The notes beneath the pieces are model-generated. The model saw nothing but the letters and a program-made list of their open reading frames with translations. It ran no database searches and was not told the origin of the DNA. A program made the translations under genes and the position numbers. A stretch of DNA of 64,000 bases from positions 68,204-132,203 of the forward strand of contig NZ_MPHJ01000009.1 in assembly GCF_001957125.1 (NCBI RefSeq), written 5' to 3'. Positions 16,953 through 23,756 of the stretch are shown in pieces. The first letter of the stretch is position 1; each line of letters starts with the position of its first letter. This DNA is from Shewanella sp. UCD-KL12 (lineage in GTDB: Bacteria > Pseudomonadota > Gammaproteobacteria > Enterobacterales > Shewanellaceae).

Positions 16953-18188
16953 CTAACAACACGAGGATGTTTGCTGCCTATTTTGACAAGTTTCACCTTC
17001 TGGTATGCACTGAGTGATACCAGATTTTATTGCTTCATTTAGTAACTCAAACGACTTTATTATGTTATCGCGGGAAGTGGCGATATTCATCCTCATAAAA
17101 TTGTAGTCTTCAGCACCAAACCAGTTCCCAGGTGTTAGCCCCATTTTTGCTTCTTTAAAAATCAAGTTATTAAGCTGTATTTCAGATAAATTGAGGCCAG
17201 TGAAATCAAACCAGATTTGGTAGGTACCTTCTGGCTTATAGAGCTTTATCTGGGGGAGTTCAGCCTCTAAGTATTGGGTTACCCAGTTAACAGTCTCCTT
17301 TAAGTAAATAAGCATGTCATCTAGCCACTCATCACCTTTTTCAAACGCAGCAATCGTGGCGAAAGTAGTCAATGCGTTTCCATGATCTAGGTACATAGCA
17401 GAAACATCTGACTTTATTTGAGAGAGCATTGTTTTATCATTGGTATAGATATAGCCATTGGAAATACTATGCATACCGAAAGTCTTTGCCGGGGACCCTA
17501 TAAGCGCAATGACATTATGATAGTCAAAGCTTGTTAAGCTAGTGAACTCATTACCGTCGTAGACAATATCAGCATGCACTTCATCACTAATAATTAAAAC
17601 ATTATGACGTTGTGATATTTCGACTAACTTAGCCAGCTCAACTCGAGTCCAAACCCTACCAGTAGGATTATGAGGGTTACAAAATATCATCACTTTGACA
17701 TTTCGCTGCAGTAATTGCAGCTCTAAAGCTTCAAAGTCTATCTGGTAACTTTTGCCATTGCTGACTAACGCACTTCTAACTACTTGGCGCTCAGCTTTTT
17801 CAATTAAATTGGCGAATTGATGGTAGGCAGGCGTATGAATAAGCACACCATCACCTTTGTTAGTCATCAATCTTAACAATAAAGCGATACCGGATAAGAC
17901 TCCCGGAACCTGTACAAAACTTTGCTTAGATAGAGTGACATTATGCCGTCTGTCATACCAATCCGAAATCGCAGAAAAGATATGCTTCTCTTTAAACTCA
18001 TATGAATAGACACCTCGATTAACCAAACGCTCAAGCTCTTGCGTAATTGGTTCTGCAATCTGAAAATCCATATCTGCAACCCAGTATGGAAATAGGTCAC
18101 TGGTGTTATAAAAACTATTCAGCATCTCAGGTTGGCTTTTGATAAAGCTGTTCTCACCATAAGTTGATGTGCTGTTAAACGAAGACAT
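16953..18188 (-). CDS. PLP-dependent aminotransferase / C-S lyase, MalY-PatB type
   Basis: 411-residue fold-type I PLP enzyme. The start FPYWVADMDFQIAEPI is the MalY/PatB signature; the Asn/Pro segment FCNPHNPTGRVW and the Asp in ISDEVHADIVYDG precede the Schiff-base lysine in GSPAKTFGMHSISNG (about residue 234). MalY-type enzymes cleave cystathionine or other cysteine S-conjugates to ammonia, pyruvate and a thiol. Odd feature: a C-terminal tail of about 15 residues rich in Cys, Gln and Ser, ending SSCC, absent from typical relatives. Single-gene unit. Confidence 0.92.
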   Translation of the reverse strand: MSSFNSTSTYGENSFIKSQPEMLNSFYNTSDLFPYWVADMDFQIAEPITQELERLVNRGVYSYEFKEKHIFSAISDWYDRRHNVTLSKQSFVQVPGVLSGIALLLRLMTNKGDGVLIHTPAYHQFANLIEKAERQVVRSALVSNGKSYQIDFEALELQLLQRNVKVMIFCNPHNPTGRVWTRVELAKLVEISQRHNVLIISDEVHADIVYDGNEFTSLTSFDYHNVIALIGSPAKTFGMHSISNGYIYTNDKTMLSQIKSDVSAMYLDHGNALTTFATIAAFEKGDEWLDDMLIYLKETVNWVTQYLEAELPQIKLYKPEGTYQIWFDFTGLNLSEIQLNNLIFKEAKMGLTPGNWFGAEDYNFMRMNIATSRDNIIKSFELLNEAIKSGITQCIPEGETCQNRQQTSSCC

Positions 18189-18261
18189 ATGACACTCCTA
18201 ATTAGATTTTTTGGATTCAAGCTCAACAATCTAATAGAAGACGAGGGGACTCAAAAAAAGA

Positions 18262-18275
18262 TGCAAAATTTTGCA
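18262..18275. promoter_or_regulatory. Palindrome in the aminotransferase promoter
   Basis: TGCAAAATTTTGCA is a perfect 14-bp palindrome 74 bp before the MalY-type gene start. It sits between that gene and the LysR gene terminus, so it most likely acts on the former. The binding protein is unknown. Confidence 0.45.
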
Positions 18276-18348
18276 CACATTAACGCGCCAATCTTCCAAA
18301 CAGCGTTTTTAGCACAAAGCCTCTCCCCTATGACAGTCTATTAGCGAC

Positions 18349-19245
18349 TTAGCCTAGCTCGGCAATTATCTTTTGAGTAAGCGCCTGTAGTCCCTTACCT
18401 TTGTTACTGATTTTCCATGCGATAAAATTATCCCAAACAGGCCCCTCTATAAGAGGTAACTGGCGTAACTGGCCATTATCTATATATTGTTGCACTCGCA
18501 GCCTAGGTAGGTGCCCTATACCTATCCCAGCCAAAATGGCTTCGAGCTTTTGATCTATAGTTTGTACATAAAACCTTCTACCTTCATTACTCAAGCCTGC
18601 ACTACGCCGAATATCAGTGACTGATGTGTCATGGGTGATAACGCGGCGGACCTTAGGCAAAAGCATCTCAATATTCTCAGGCTGTACGATGAGATCAGCG
18701 AATTCATGATGAGAAGCAATCACTGGCAATAGATCCACAGATGCTAAAGGAATTGCACGGTAGCCCTTTTGTAAGGGAACGGGGCCAGGTGAGCCAACAA
18801 TCAAATCGGCTTTATCTTGCTCGAGAGCCTCCCAGCCACCATTGAGAACCGACTCACTCACATCAATCTCAATACTAGGATGCTCTTTAAGGAAGTCATT
18901 CAACACAGTAAAAAATACTGGATAAGGCTTGAGTGACTCGATAGCGATGCTGATATGTGTCTCCCAGCCTGTAGCAACCTCCTTCGCTTTACTGGCTAAA
19001 CGCGTGGTGGCTTGCACTATTTCCCTCCCCTCATCCAATATGAGCTGGCCTGAAGGAGTTAACACACTGCGACGACCCTGACGTTGAAATAGGGCTATAT
19101 CTAACTGCTCTTCTAGCTTCTGCACCGCATATGAAACTGCCGAAGTCGCCTTGTTCATCTCCTCTGCCGCTTTCGCGAAACTACCGCGACGCTCAATCGC
19201 ATCGAGAATTTGTAACACCTCTATCGTGATCGGATTTCTCTGCAT
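18349..19245 (-). CDS. LysR-family transcriptional regulator
   Basis: 298 residues: N-terminal winged HTH (about 5-65; RRGSFAKAAEEMNKATSAVS), then a periplasmic-binding-like effector domain (about 90-295). It is transcribed divergently from doxX-azoR-yqjG, a quinone-handling operon, with a perfect palindrome in the 125-bp gap. By position it is the regulator of that operon, with a quinone or electrophile as plausible effector (inference). Confidence 0.94.
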   Translation of the reverse strand: MQRNPITIEVLQILDAIERRGSFAKAAEEMNKATSAVSYAVQKLEEQLDIALFQRQGRRSVLTPSGQLILDEGREIVQATTRLASKAKEVATGWETHISIAIESLKPYPVFFTVLNDFLKEHPSIEIDVSESVLNGGWEALEQDKADLIVGSPGPVPLQKGYRAIPLASVDLLPVIASHHEFADLIVQPENIEMLLPKVRRVITHDTSVTDIRRSAGLSNEGRRFYVQTIDQKLEAILAGIGIGHLPRLRVQQYIDNGQLRQLPLIEGPVWDNFIAWKISNKGKGLQALTQKIIAELG

Positions 19246-19261
19246 AGCGACTCCATCAATA

Positions 19262-19278
19262 GTTCTAATTTTTAGAAC
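19262..19278. promoter_or_regulatory. LysR-type operator between the regulator and doxX
   Basis: GTTCTAATTTTTAGAAC is a perfect 7-3-7 inverted repeat containing the LysR T-N11-A box. A further half-site, ATTCTAAAC, follows at once. It begins 17 bp before the LysR start, placed for autoregulation and divergent activation. Confidence 0.65.
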
Positions 19279-19370
19279 ATTCTAAACAACAAATAGGGGT
19301 TATTGTAATTTTTGTGACCATTACAATGGTTTCATCAATTAGGTAATCACACAAAATTTGGAGCCGAACC

Positions 19371-19826
19371 ATGAAAAGCCTGACTCAACTAACTCACAAG
19401 CTTACACAAACAGCCAAAGGGCTAGATACCCTGCCACTTCGTATTGGTGCAGGGGTAATTTTTGCCGCACACGGCAGTCAGAAACTGTTCGGCTGGTTTG
19501 GTGGATATGGTTTAGATGGCACGGCGGGTTGGATGGCCTCAATTGGGCTCGAGCCAGGCTTACTGATGGCTGCGCTTGCAGGCGGTGCAGAGTTTTTCGG
19601 CGGCGTTTTACTAATACTAGGTTTATTTGTGCGCCCAGCCGCCTTAGTGCTGGCAATCACTATGCTGGTTGCCATCGTCAGTGTGCATCTGCAAAACGGG
19701 CTATTTATGTCTAATAACGGCTATGAGTTTGGCTTAGCCCTACTTGTCATTAGCTTAGGACTCGTCTTTAGAGGTGCTGGTAGCTTAAGTGGCGACCGCA
19801 TGCTGCAGCAAAGGCTAGCTAAATAA
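19371..19826 (+). CDS. DoxX-family membrane protein
   Basis: 151-residue inner-membrane protein with four helices (about 24-40, 60-82, 84-104, 118-138). The LRIGAGVIFAAHGSQKLFGWFGG segment and GGAEFFGGVLLILGL are DoxX hallmarks. Members are linked to thiosulfate:quinone oxidation or to redox stress. Here it leads an operon with azoreductase and glutathionyl-hydroquinone reductase, so a quinone-related role fits. A clear GGAGC precedes the start. Confidence 0.92.
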   Translation: MKSLTQLTHKLTQTAKGLDTLPLRIGAGVIFAAHGSQKLFGWFGGYGLDGTAGWMASIGLEPGLLMAALAGGAEFFGGVLLILGLFVRPAALVLAITMLVAIVSVHLQNGLFMSNNGYEFGLALLVISLGLVFRGAGSLSGDRMLQQRLAK

Positions 19827-19866
19827 CGAACAAAGACCCAATTACTCAATATCTGGAGCTAGATAC

Positions 19867-20475
19867 ATGACGACATTACACATCAATAGCAGTGCACGGT
19901 TGAAAGACTCAAATACTCGCATTGTCGGCCAATACCTAACTGATGCGTTAGCTATGCCTGTCATAGCCCGAGATTTAGCAAAACAAGCATTACCTCCAAT
20001 CAGCGCTCAAGATCTAATGGATGTTCACGGTTCAAATGATACTCAGCGAGCTAGCTTGCAAGAACAGCTGTCGCTTTCGGTAAGCTTGGTTGATGAGCTA
20101 AACAGCGCAGATACGTTAGTGATCGGGGTACCTATGTATAACTTTGGCATTCCAGCCTCACTGAAACAGTGGATTGATGCTATCTGTCGTGCAGGTGTTA
20201 GCTTTAGCTATACCGATAAGGGCCCAGTTGGCTTACTCGACATCAAGCGCGCTTTCATCATCACTGGCAGCGGCGGCACACCTATCGGTAGTGAGATGGA
20301 TTATGCCAGTGGTTATCTTGAACATATCTGTAAATTTATTGGAGTTAAAGAGGTGTTTCATATCCATGTCAGCGGCTCGAAAGGCTCGCCGGAACAGGTC
20401 ATTGCAGATGCTAAACAGCAGGTAGATATGTTAATTCTATCAGTTTTTTCCGACGAAACTGCAGGGGCAGCATAA
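19867..20475 (+). CDS. azoR: FMN-dependent NADH-azoreductase / quinone reductase AzoR
   Basis: 202-residue flavodoxin-like enzyme that reduces quinones to hydroquinones by two electrons, and azo dyes, using NADH and FMN. Evidence: NSSARLKDSNTR phosphate-binding loop at the N-terminus, VPMYNFGIPASLKQWIDAICRAG (about 81-103), and the GSGGTPIGSEMDYASGYLEHI segment. The stop overlaps the next start as TAATG, so translation is coupled. The product hydroquinones are potential substrates for the next gene. Confidence 0.95.
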   Translation: MTTLHINSSARLKDSNTRIVGQYLTDALAMPVIARDLAKQALPPISAQDLMDVHGSNDTQRASLQEQLSLSVSLVDELNSADTLVIGVPMYNFGIPASLKQWIDAICRAGVSFSYTDKGPVGLLDIKRAFIITGSGGTPIGSEMDYASGYLEHICKFIGVKEVFHIHVSGSKGSPEQVIADAKQQVDMLILSVFSDETAGAA

Positions 20476-21431
20476 TGGGACTTTTACAAAACGGTAAGTG
20501 GGTCGATAAATGGTATGACACCAAAAACAGTGACGGTAGTTTTCGCCGTCAGGCAAGTAGCTTCAGACACTGGATAACTGCAGATGGGGAAGCAGGTCCT
20601 AATGGTGAGAAAGGTTTCAAAGCCGAGAAGGGACGCTACCAACTTTACGTGTCATTGGCCTGCCCTTGGGCCCATCGCGCCCTGATTTTTCGTGAGCTAA
20701 AGCAACTTCAAGATTATATCGACGTGACCGTTGTTGAACCTATCATGCTGGAAAATGGTTGGGAGCTGAATGACCCGTTATACGAGTTTAACTTTCTCTA
20801 TCAGCTGTATTTAAAAGGCGATGCCAATTATGAAGGGCGAGTGACTGTACCAGTGCTATGGGATAAGCATACACAAACCATAGTCAGCAACGAGTCATCT
20901 GAAACAATCCGCATGTTCAACACGGCATTTAACTCGCTAACTGGCAACACTGCAGATTATTACCCGCTAGCGCTACGACAAGAGATTGATAGCGTGAACG
21001 ACCGCATCTACGACACCATAAATAATGGTGTTTACCGTGCAGGTTTTGCTACCACGCAGCAAGCCTATGAAGAGGCCTGTTACAGCCTTTTCGACTCCCT
21101 AGAATGGCTGGAAAAACGATTAACTCAGCAGCGCTATCTCGTTGGTGAGCAGATAACTGAAGCTGACTGGCGACTATTTACGACGTTAATCCGTTTCGAT
21201 GCCGTCTACTTTGGCCACTTCAAGACCAACCTTAAACGAGTAACCGACTTCCCTGCTATCAGTGGTTATATACGCGAGCTCTACCAAGTATCAGGAGTCG
21301 CAGACACAGTAAGTTTTGAACATATCAAAACCCATTACTATGCCAGCCACCTGATGATCAATCCCACCGGCGTGGTACCCATTGGACCCAAAGAGGACTT
21401 TAACCTTCCTCATGGGAGGGAAAGTCTTTAA
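20475..21431 (+). CDS. yqjG: Glutathionyl-hydroquinone reductase (Xi-class GST, YqjG-like)
   Basis: 318-residue enzyme that reduces glutathionyl-hydroquinones to hydroquinones. The catalytic Cys lies in SLACPWAHRALIF (about residue 63) and is followed by the thioredoxin-like fold and an all-helical C-terminal GST domain with DWRLFTTLIRFDAVYFGHFK. E. coli YqjG is 328 residues. Overlaps azoR by one base, so azoR (quinone to hydroquinone) and this enzyme form one detoxification chain. Confidence 0.95.
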   Translation: MGLLQNGKWVDKWYDTKNSDGSFRRQASSFRHWITADGEAGPNGEKGFKAEKGRYQLYVSLACPWAHRALIFRELKQLQDYIDVTVVEPIMLENGWELNDPLYEFNFLYQLYLKGDANYEGRVTVPVLWDKHTQTIVSNESSETIRMFNTAFNSLTGNTADYYPLALRQEIDSVNDRIYDTINNGVYRAGFATTQQAYEEACYSLFDSLEWLEKRLTQQRYLVGEQITEADWRLFTTLIRFDAVYFGHFKTNLKRVTDFPAISGYIRELYQVSGVADTVSFEHIKTHYYASHLMINPTGVVPIGPKEDFNLPHGRESL

Positions 21432-21459
21432 CCCACCTCTCCAATGGTATGTAAATAAT

Positions 21460-21486
21460 CCACCTTCTAAAGAAGGTGGCTTTAAA
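21460..21486 (+). terminator. Hairpin after yqjG, probable terminator
   Basis: CCACCTTC and GAAGGTGG form a perfect 8-bp stem with a TAAA loop, then CTTTAAAA. The T-run is weak. The hairpin forms the left edge of repeat copy A, and its right arm is shared with copy B at 27400. Confidence 0.55.
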
Positions 21487-21756
21487 ATGACTCCCTATAA
21501 GGGAGCTTTAGTTACTGTGCACCTGCAAGTCGCCGTTGATATATCCCTATAGGCTCTACTAAATCACTGACCGCTATGGATGGCAGGGAATGCAGGTAAA
21601 TGTATGGAACAGTTCCAGCACTGATTTAGAAGCTTGCACTGCACTATTCACTAAACCTCTGCACAAAGTTCGGTATAAAAAGGCTCTATTTACGACTTCA
21701 GGCAAAGCCTATAGATGATAACCACCTACTGAAGTAAGTGGTTTAGGGCTGAAAAT
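21460..21756. repeat. Dispersed intergenic repeat, copy A
   Basis: Matches 27400-27646 over most of its length. Shared words are AGAAGGTGGCTTTAAAAT, GCACCTGCAAGTCGCCGT, TATAGGCTCTACTAAATCA, TGATTTAGAAGCTTGCACTG and GACTTCAGGCAAAG, ending at GGCTGAAAA. Copy A carries about 55 extra bases, including GCTATGGATGGCAGGGAATG, between CTAAATCA and TGATTTAG, where copy B has a 4-nt loop. Both copies abut a terminator hairpin. Confidence 0.8.
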
Positions 21757-21761
21757 AAAAG

Positions 21762-21793
21762 TGGCATATCCATCCCATAAGATGAATATGCCA
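21762..21793. terminator. Hairpin flanked by A and T runs
   Basis: TGGCATATCCAT pairs with ATGAATATGCCA (one mismatch), with AAAA before and TTTT after. It could end transcripts from either side, most usefully the yqjG transcript. Confidence 0.55.
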
Positions 21794-21992
21794 TTTTCAC
21801 TCTATGCATGCAGCGAGGGGCCTTATAGGGTCGTATTCACACCCATGTGATCACGACATTTATATATCCAGATAAAATACCTACAACAGGCAATAGATAG
21901 AATGGATGCGAAGGGGTTTCAAGCGTTGACCAAATATCGAAAGCTTAACTCACCAAGTTAACCAATGAGTATTCCACTTGGTTATCCTCACA

Positions 21993-22026
21993 TAAAAAAA
22001 CACCCTGCTAGTTAACTAACAGGGTG
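21993..22026 (-). terminator. Terminator of fdh unit 1
   Basis: CACCCTG and CAGGGTG close a stem extended by TAGTTAACTA; on the minus strand it is followed by seven T. It lies about 80 nt after the fdhC stop, beyond the heptad array. Confidence 0.88.
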
Positions 22027-22041
22027 CTTACTTATCACTTA

Positions 22042-22096
22042 TAGCTCGTAGCTCGTAGCTCGTAGCTCGTAGCTCGTAGCTCGTAGCTCGTAGCTC
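22042..22096. repeat. Heptad array (TAGCTCG)7.9
   Basis: Seven full copies of TAGCTCG (CGAGCTA on the fdh-coding strand) plus six bases of an eighth, with no mismatch. It starts 8 nt after the fdhC stop and continues in register through degenerate heptads (TAAGTGA, TAAGTAA) up to the terminator stem, so it is transcribed in the 3' untranslated region. Confidence 0.95.
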
Positions 22097-22104
22097 AGCA
22101 GAAC

Positions 22105-23082
22105 TTACTCTTTATATTTAAGCGTGCCATTCTCTTTGATTTCGTCAAACCAAAGGTTGTGATGCTGGCTTGCCCAAGTTTCATCACAGTAGCCTGAAAC
22201 CATACACTCCATACCACCTTCAGACATAACAGTTGCCATGAAGATATGTACGATAGAGAACGCGGTAATGATGATTGCGCTCACAGAGTGAAGCACTAGT
22301 GCGATTAAGCTTAGTGTACGGCTAGGCTCGAACAAGTTCGGGAATAGCAGCAACATACCAGAAGCAGAGATAACTAGGCCAAAGATAGCAAATGCCCAGA
22401 ACCACAACTTCTCGCCGGCGTTCGCGAAACCTGCATCAGGGTGCTTACCTTTGAATGGACCGAAATTGATGTAACCACCAACAACCATCATCCACTTGAT
22501 GTCGTACATCTTTGGTAACTGGTTCTTAGCCCATAAGGTGACCATCAGCGCCCAACCTAACATGAAAGGAATAGCCATAAAGTCATGTACTTGCTTAGCA
22601 GCATATACAAAACCAGCCCATACACCTTCAGGTAAATAAGGTTGGAAGAAGAAGCGTCCGGCCAATAGAGTAAGACCTGTCAATATCAATAGCAGACACG
22701 GAATAGCGCCAAGCCAGTGAATAGATACATCAAATTTTGACCAACGGTATACTAGCTTGCCGGAAAACCCGCCATGTAGCTTAGAGATACCATTCACTTT
22801 AATGAACAATACAAAGATGATGATCATGCCAAATAGCGCTGCCATTAAAGCAGGTGCTAATAGGTCACTACGTAACTCAAGCACACGAAGATCATAGGTA
22901 TTGATTGGCTGATTGTGGAACTCACCATGAGAGGTAGTTTCACCCGTAGCCCCTGCTTTTAGCTGTGACCAGATCTGGCCATCAGTAGCAACAGGCTGCT
23001 CAGCAGAGCCAGCTTGAGCCAAACCAATAGCACTGAAGATCAGCACTAAAGTTAAGCCTATCTGTTTGAACAATTTGTTCAT
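22105..23082 (-). CDS. fdhC: Formate dehydrogenase cytochrome b556 subunit, unit 1
   Basis: 325-residue membrane subunit that anchors the complex and passes electrons through haem b to quinone. It has an N-terminal signal peptide (about 1-24, ending GLAQAGSAE), a periplasmic stretch, and membrane helices at about 78-98, 122-146, 160-185, 224-250 and 263-288. His residues in IHWLG, VHDFM, LHSVS and VHIFM are candidate haem ligands. Near-identical to the unit 2 protein in the C-terminal 270 residues; both are longer than E. coli FdnI (217) because of the extra N-terminal part. Last gene of the unit. Confidence 0.94.
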   Translation of the reverse strand: MNKLFKQIGLTLVLIFSAIGLAQAGSAEQPVATDGQIWSQLKAGATGETTSHGEFHNQPINTYDLRVLELRSDLLAPALMAALFGMIIIFVLFIKVNGISKLHGGFSGKLVYRWSKFDVSIHWLGAIPCLLLILTGLTLLAGRFFFQPYLPEGVWAGFVYAAKQVHDFMAIPFMLGWALMVTLWAKNQLPKMYDIKWMMVVGGYINFGPFKGKHPDAGFANAGEKLWFWAFAIFGLVISASGMLLLFPNLFEPSRTLSLIALVLHSVSAIIITAFSIVHIFMATVMSEGGMECMVSGYCDETWASQHHNLWFDEIKENGTLKYKE

Positions 23083-23168
23083 ATTACATCCTCAATTGTC
23101 GCACCGAGCCAAGCTGACTCGACGCGAACATTTTGGCTTAATACGTTTGAGTCGTTAATCTTGAAAGA

Positions 23169-23738
23169 TTAACCCCAAATCGCATTTTTAGAGCCACGGT
23201 ATGCAACACGCTCACGGAAGATAGATGAGATAATCTCTGCATCACCCGCAAGTAACGACTTAGTCGCACATAGCTCAGCACACATAGGTAGCTTACCTTC
23301 AGCGATACGGTTTGAACCGTACTTCTGACGCTCTGCATCAGAATGATCTTCTTCAGGACCACCCGCACAGAAAGTACACTTATCCATCTTGCCGCGGCTA
23401 CCAAAAGCGCCCTTCTTAGGGAACTGAGGTGCGCCAAACGGACAAGCATATAGACAGTAACCACAACCGATACAGGTATCTTTATTGTGTAGTGTTAAGC
23501 CATCTTCAGTCTTGTAGAAACAGTTAGCTGGACATACTGCTTCACAAGGTGCATCGGTACAGTGCATACATGCCACTGAGATAGATGCTTCACCTGGTTG
23601 ACCATCGTTGATAGTCACTACGCGGCGACGTTGAATGCCCCACTCAAGTGCTGAGTCGTTTTCGTTCTTACATGCTGTGACACAACCGTTACATTCGATG
23701 CAGCGCTTGGTATCACATAAAAATTTCATTGTAGCCAT
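23169..23738 (-). CDS. fdhB: Formate dehydrogenase iron-sulfur subunit, unit 1
   Basis: 189-residue ferredoxin-type subunit wiring FdhA to the cytochrome. Four Cys groups, enough for four [4Fe-4S] clusters, are visible: CDTKRCIECNGCVTAC, CMHCTDAPCEAVC, CIGCGYCLYAC and CTFCAGG with a later CAELC. It has no signal peptide, so it probably crosses the membrane as a Tat passenger of FdhA. It lacks the C-terminal membrane helix of E. coli FdnH. Almost identical to the other two copies. Confidence 0.95.
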   Translation of the reverse strand: MATMKFLCDTKRCIECNGCVTACKNENDSALEWGIQRRRVVTINDGQPGEASISVACMHCTDAPCEAVCPANCFYKTEDGLTLHNKDTCIGCGYCLYACPFGAPQFPKKGAFGSRGKMDKCTFCAGGPEEDHSDAERQKYGSNRIAEGKLPMCAELCATKSLLAGDAEIISSIFRERVAYRGSKNAIWG

Positions 23739-23756
23739 AACGGCAATTCTCCTAGC

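Larger units (their letters stand above)
21432..22104. other. Repeat-rich intergenic region between yqjG and fdh unit 1
   Basis: Convergent region. In order it holds a yqjG terminator hairpin, repeat copy A, a second hairpin (21762-21793), the fdh unit 1 terminator (21993-22026) and the long heptad array. No ORF of note. Confidence 0.7.

Noticed and set aside
22042..22096. CRISPR-like array
   Set aside because: Units are contiguous seven-mers without spacers.
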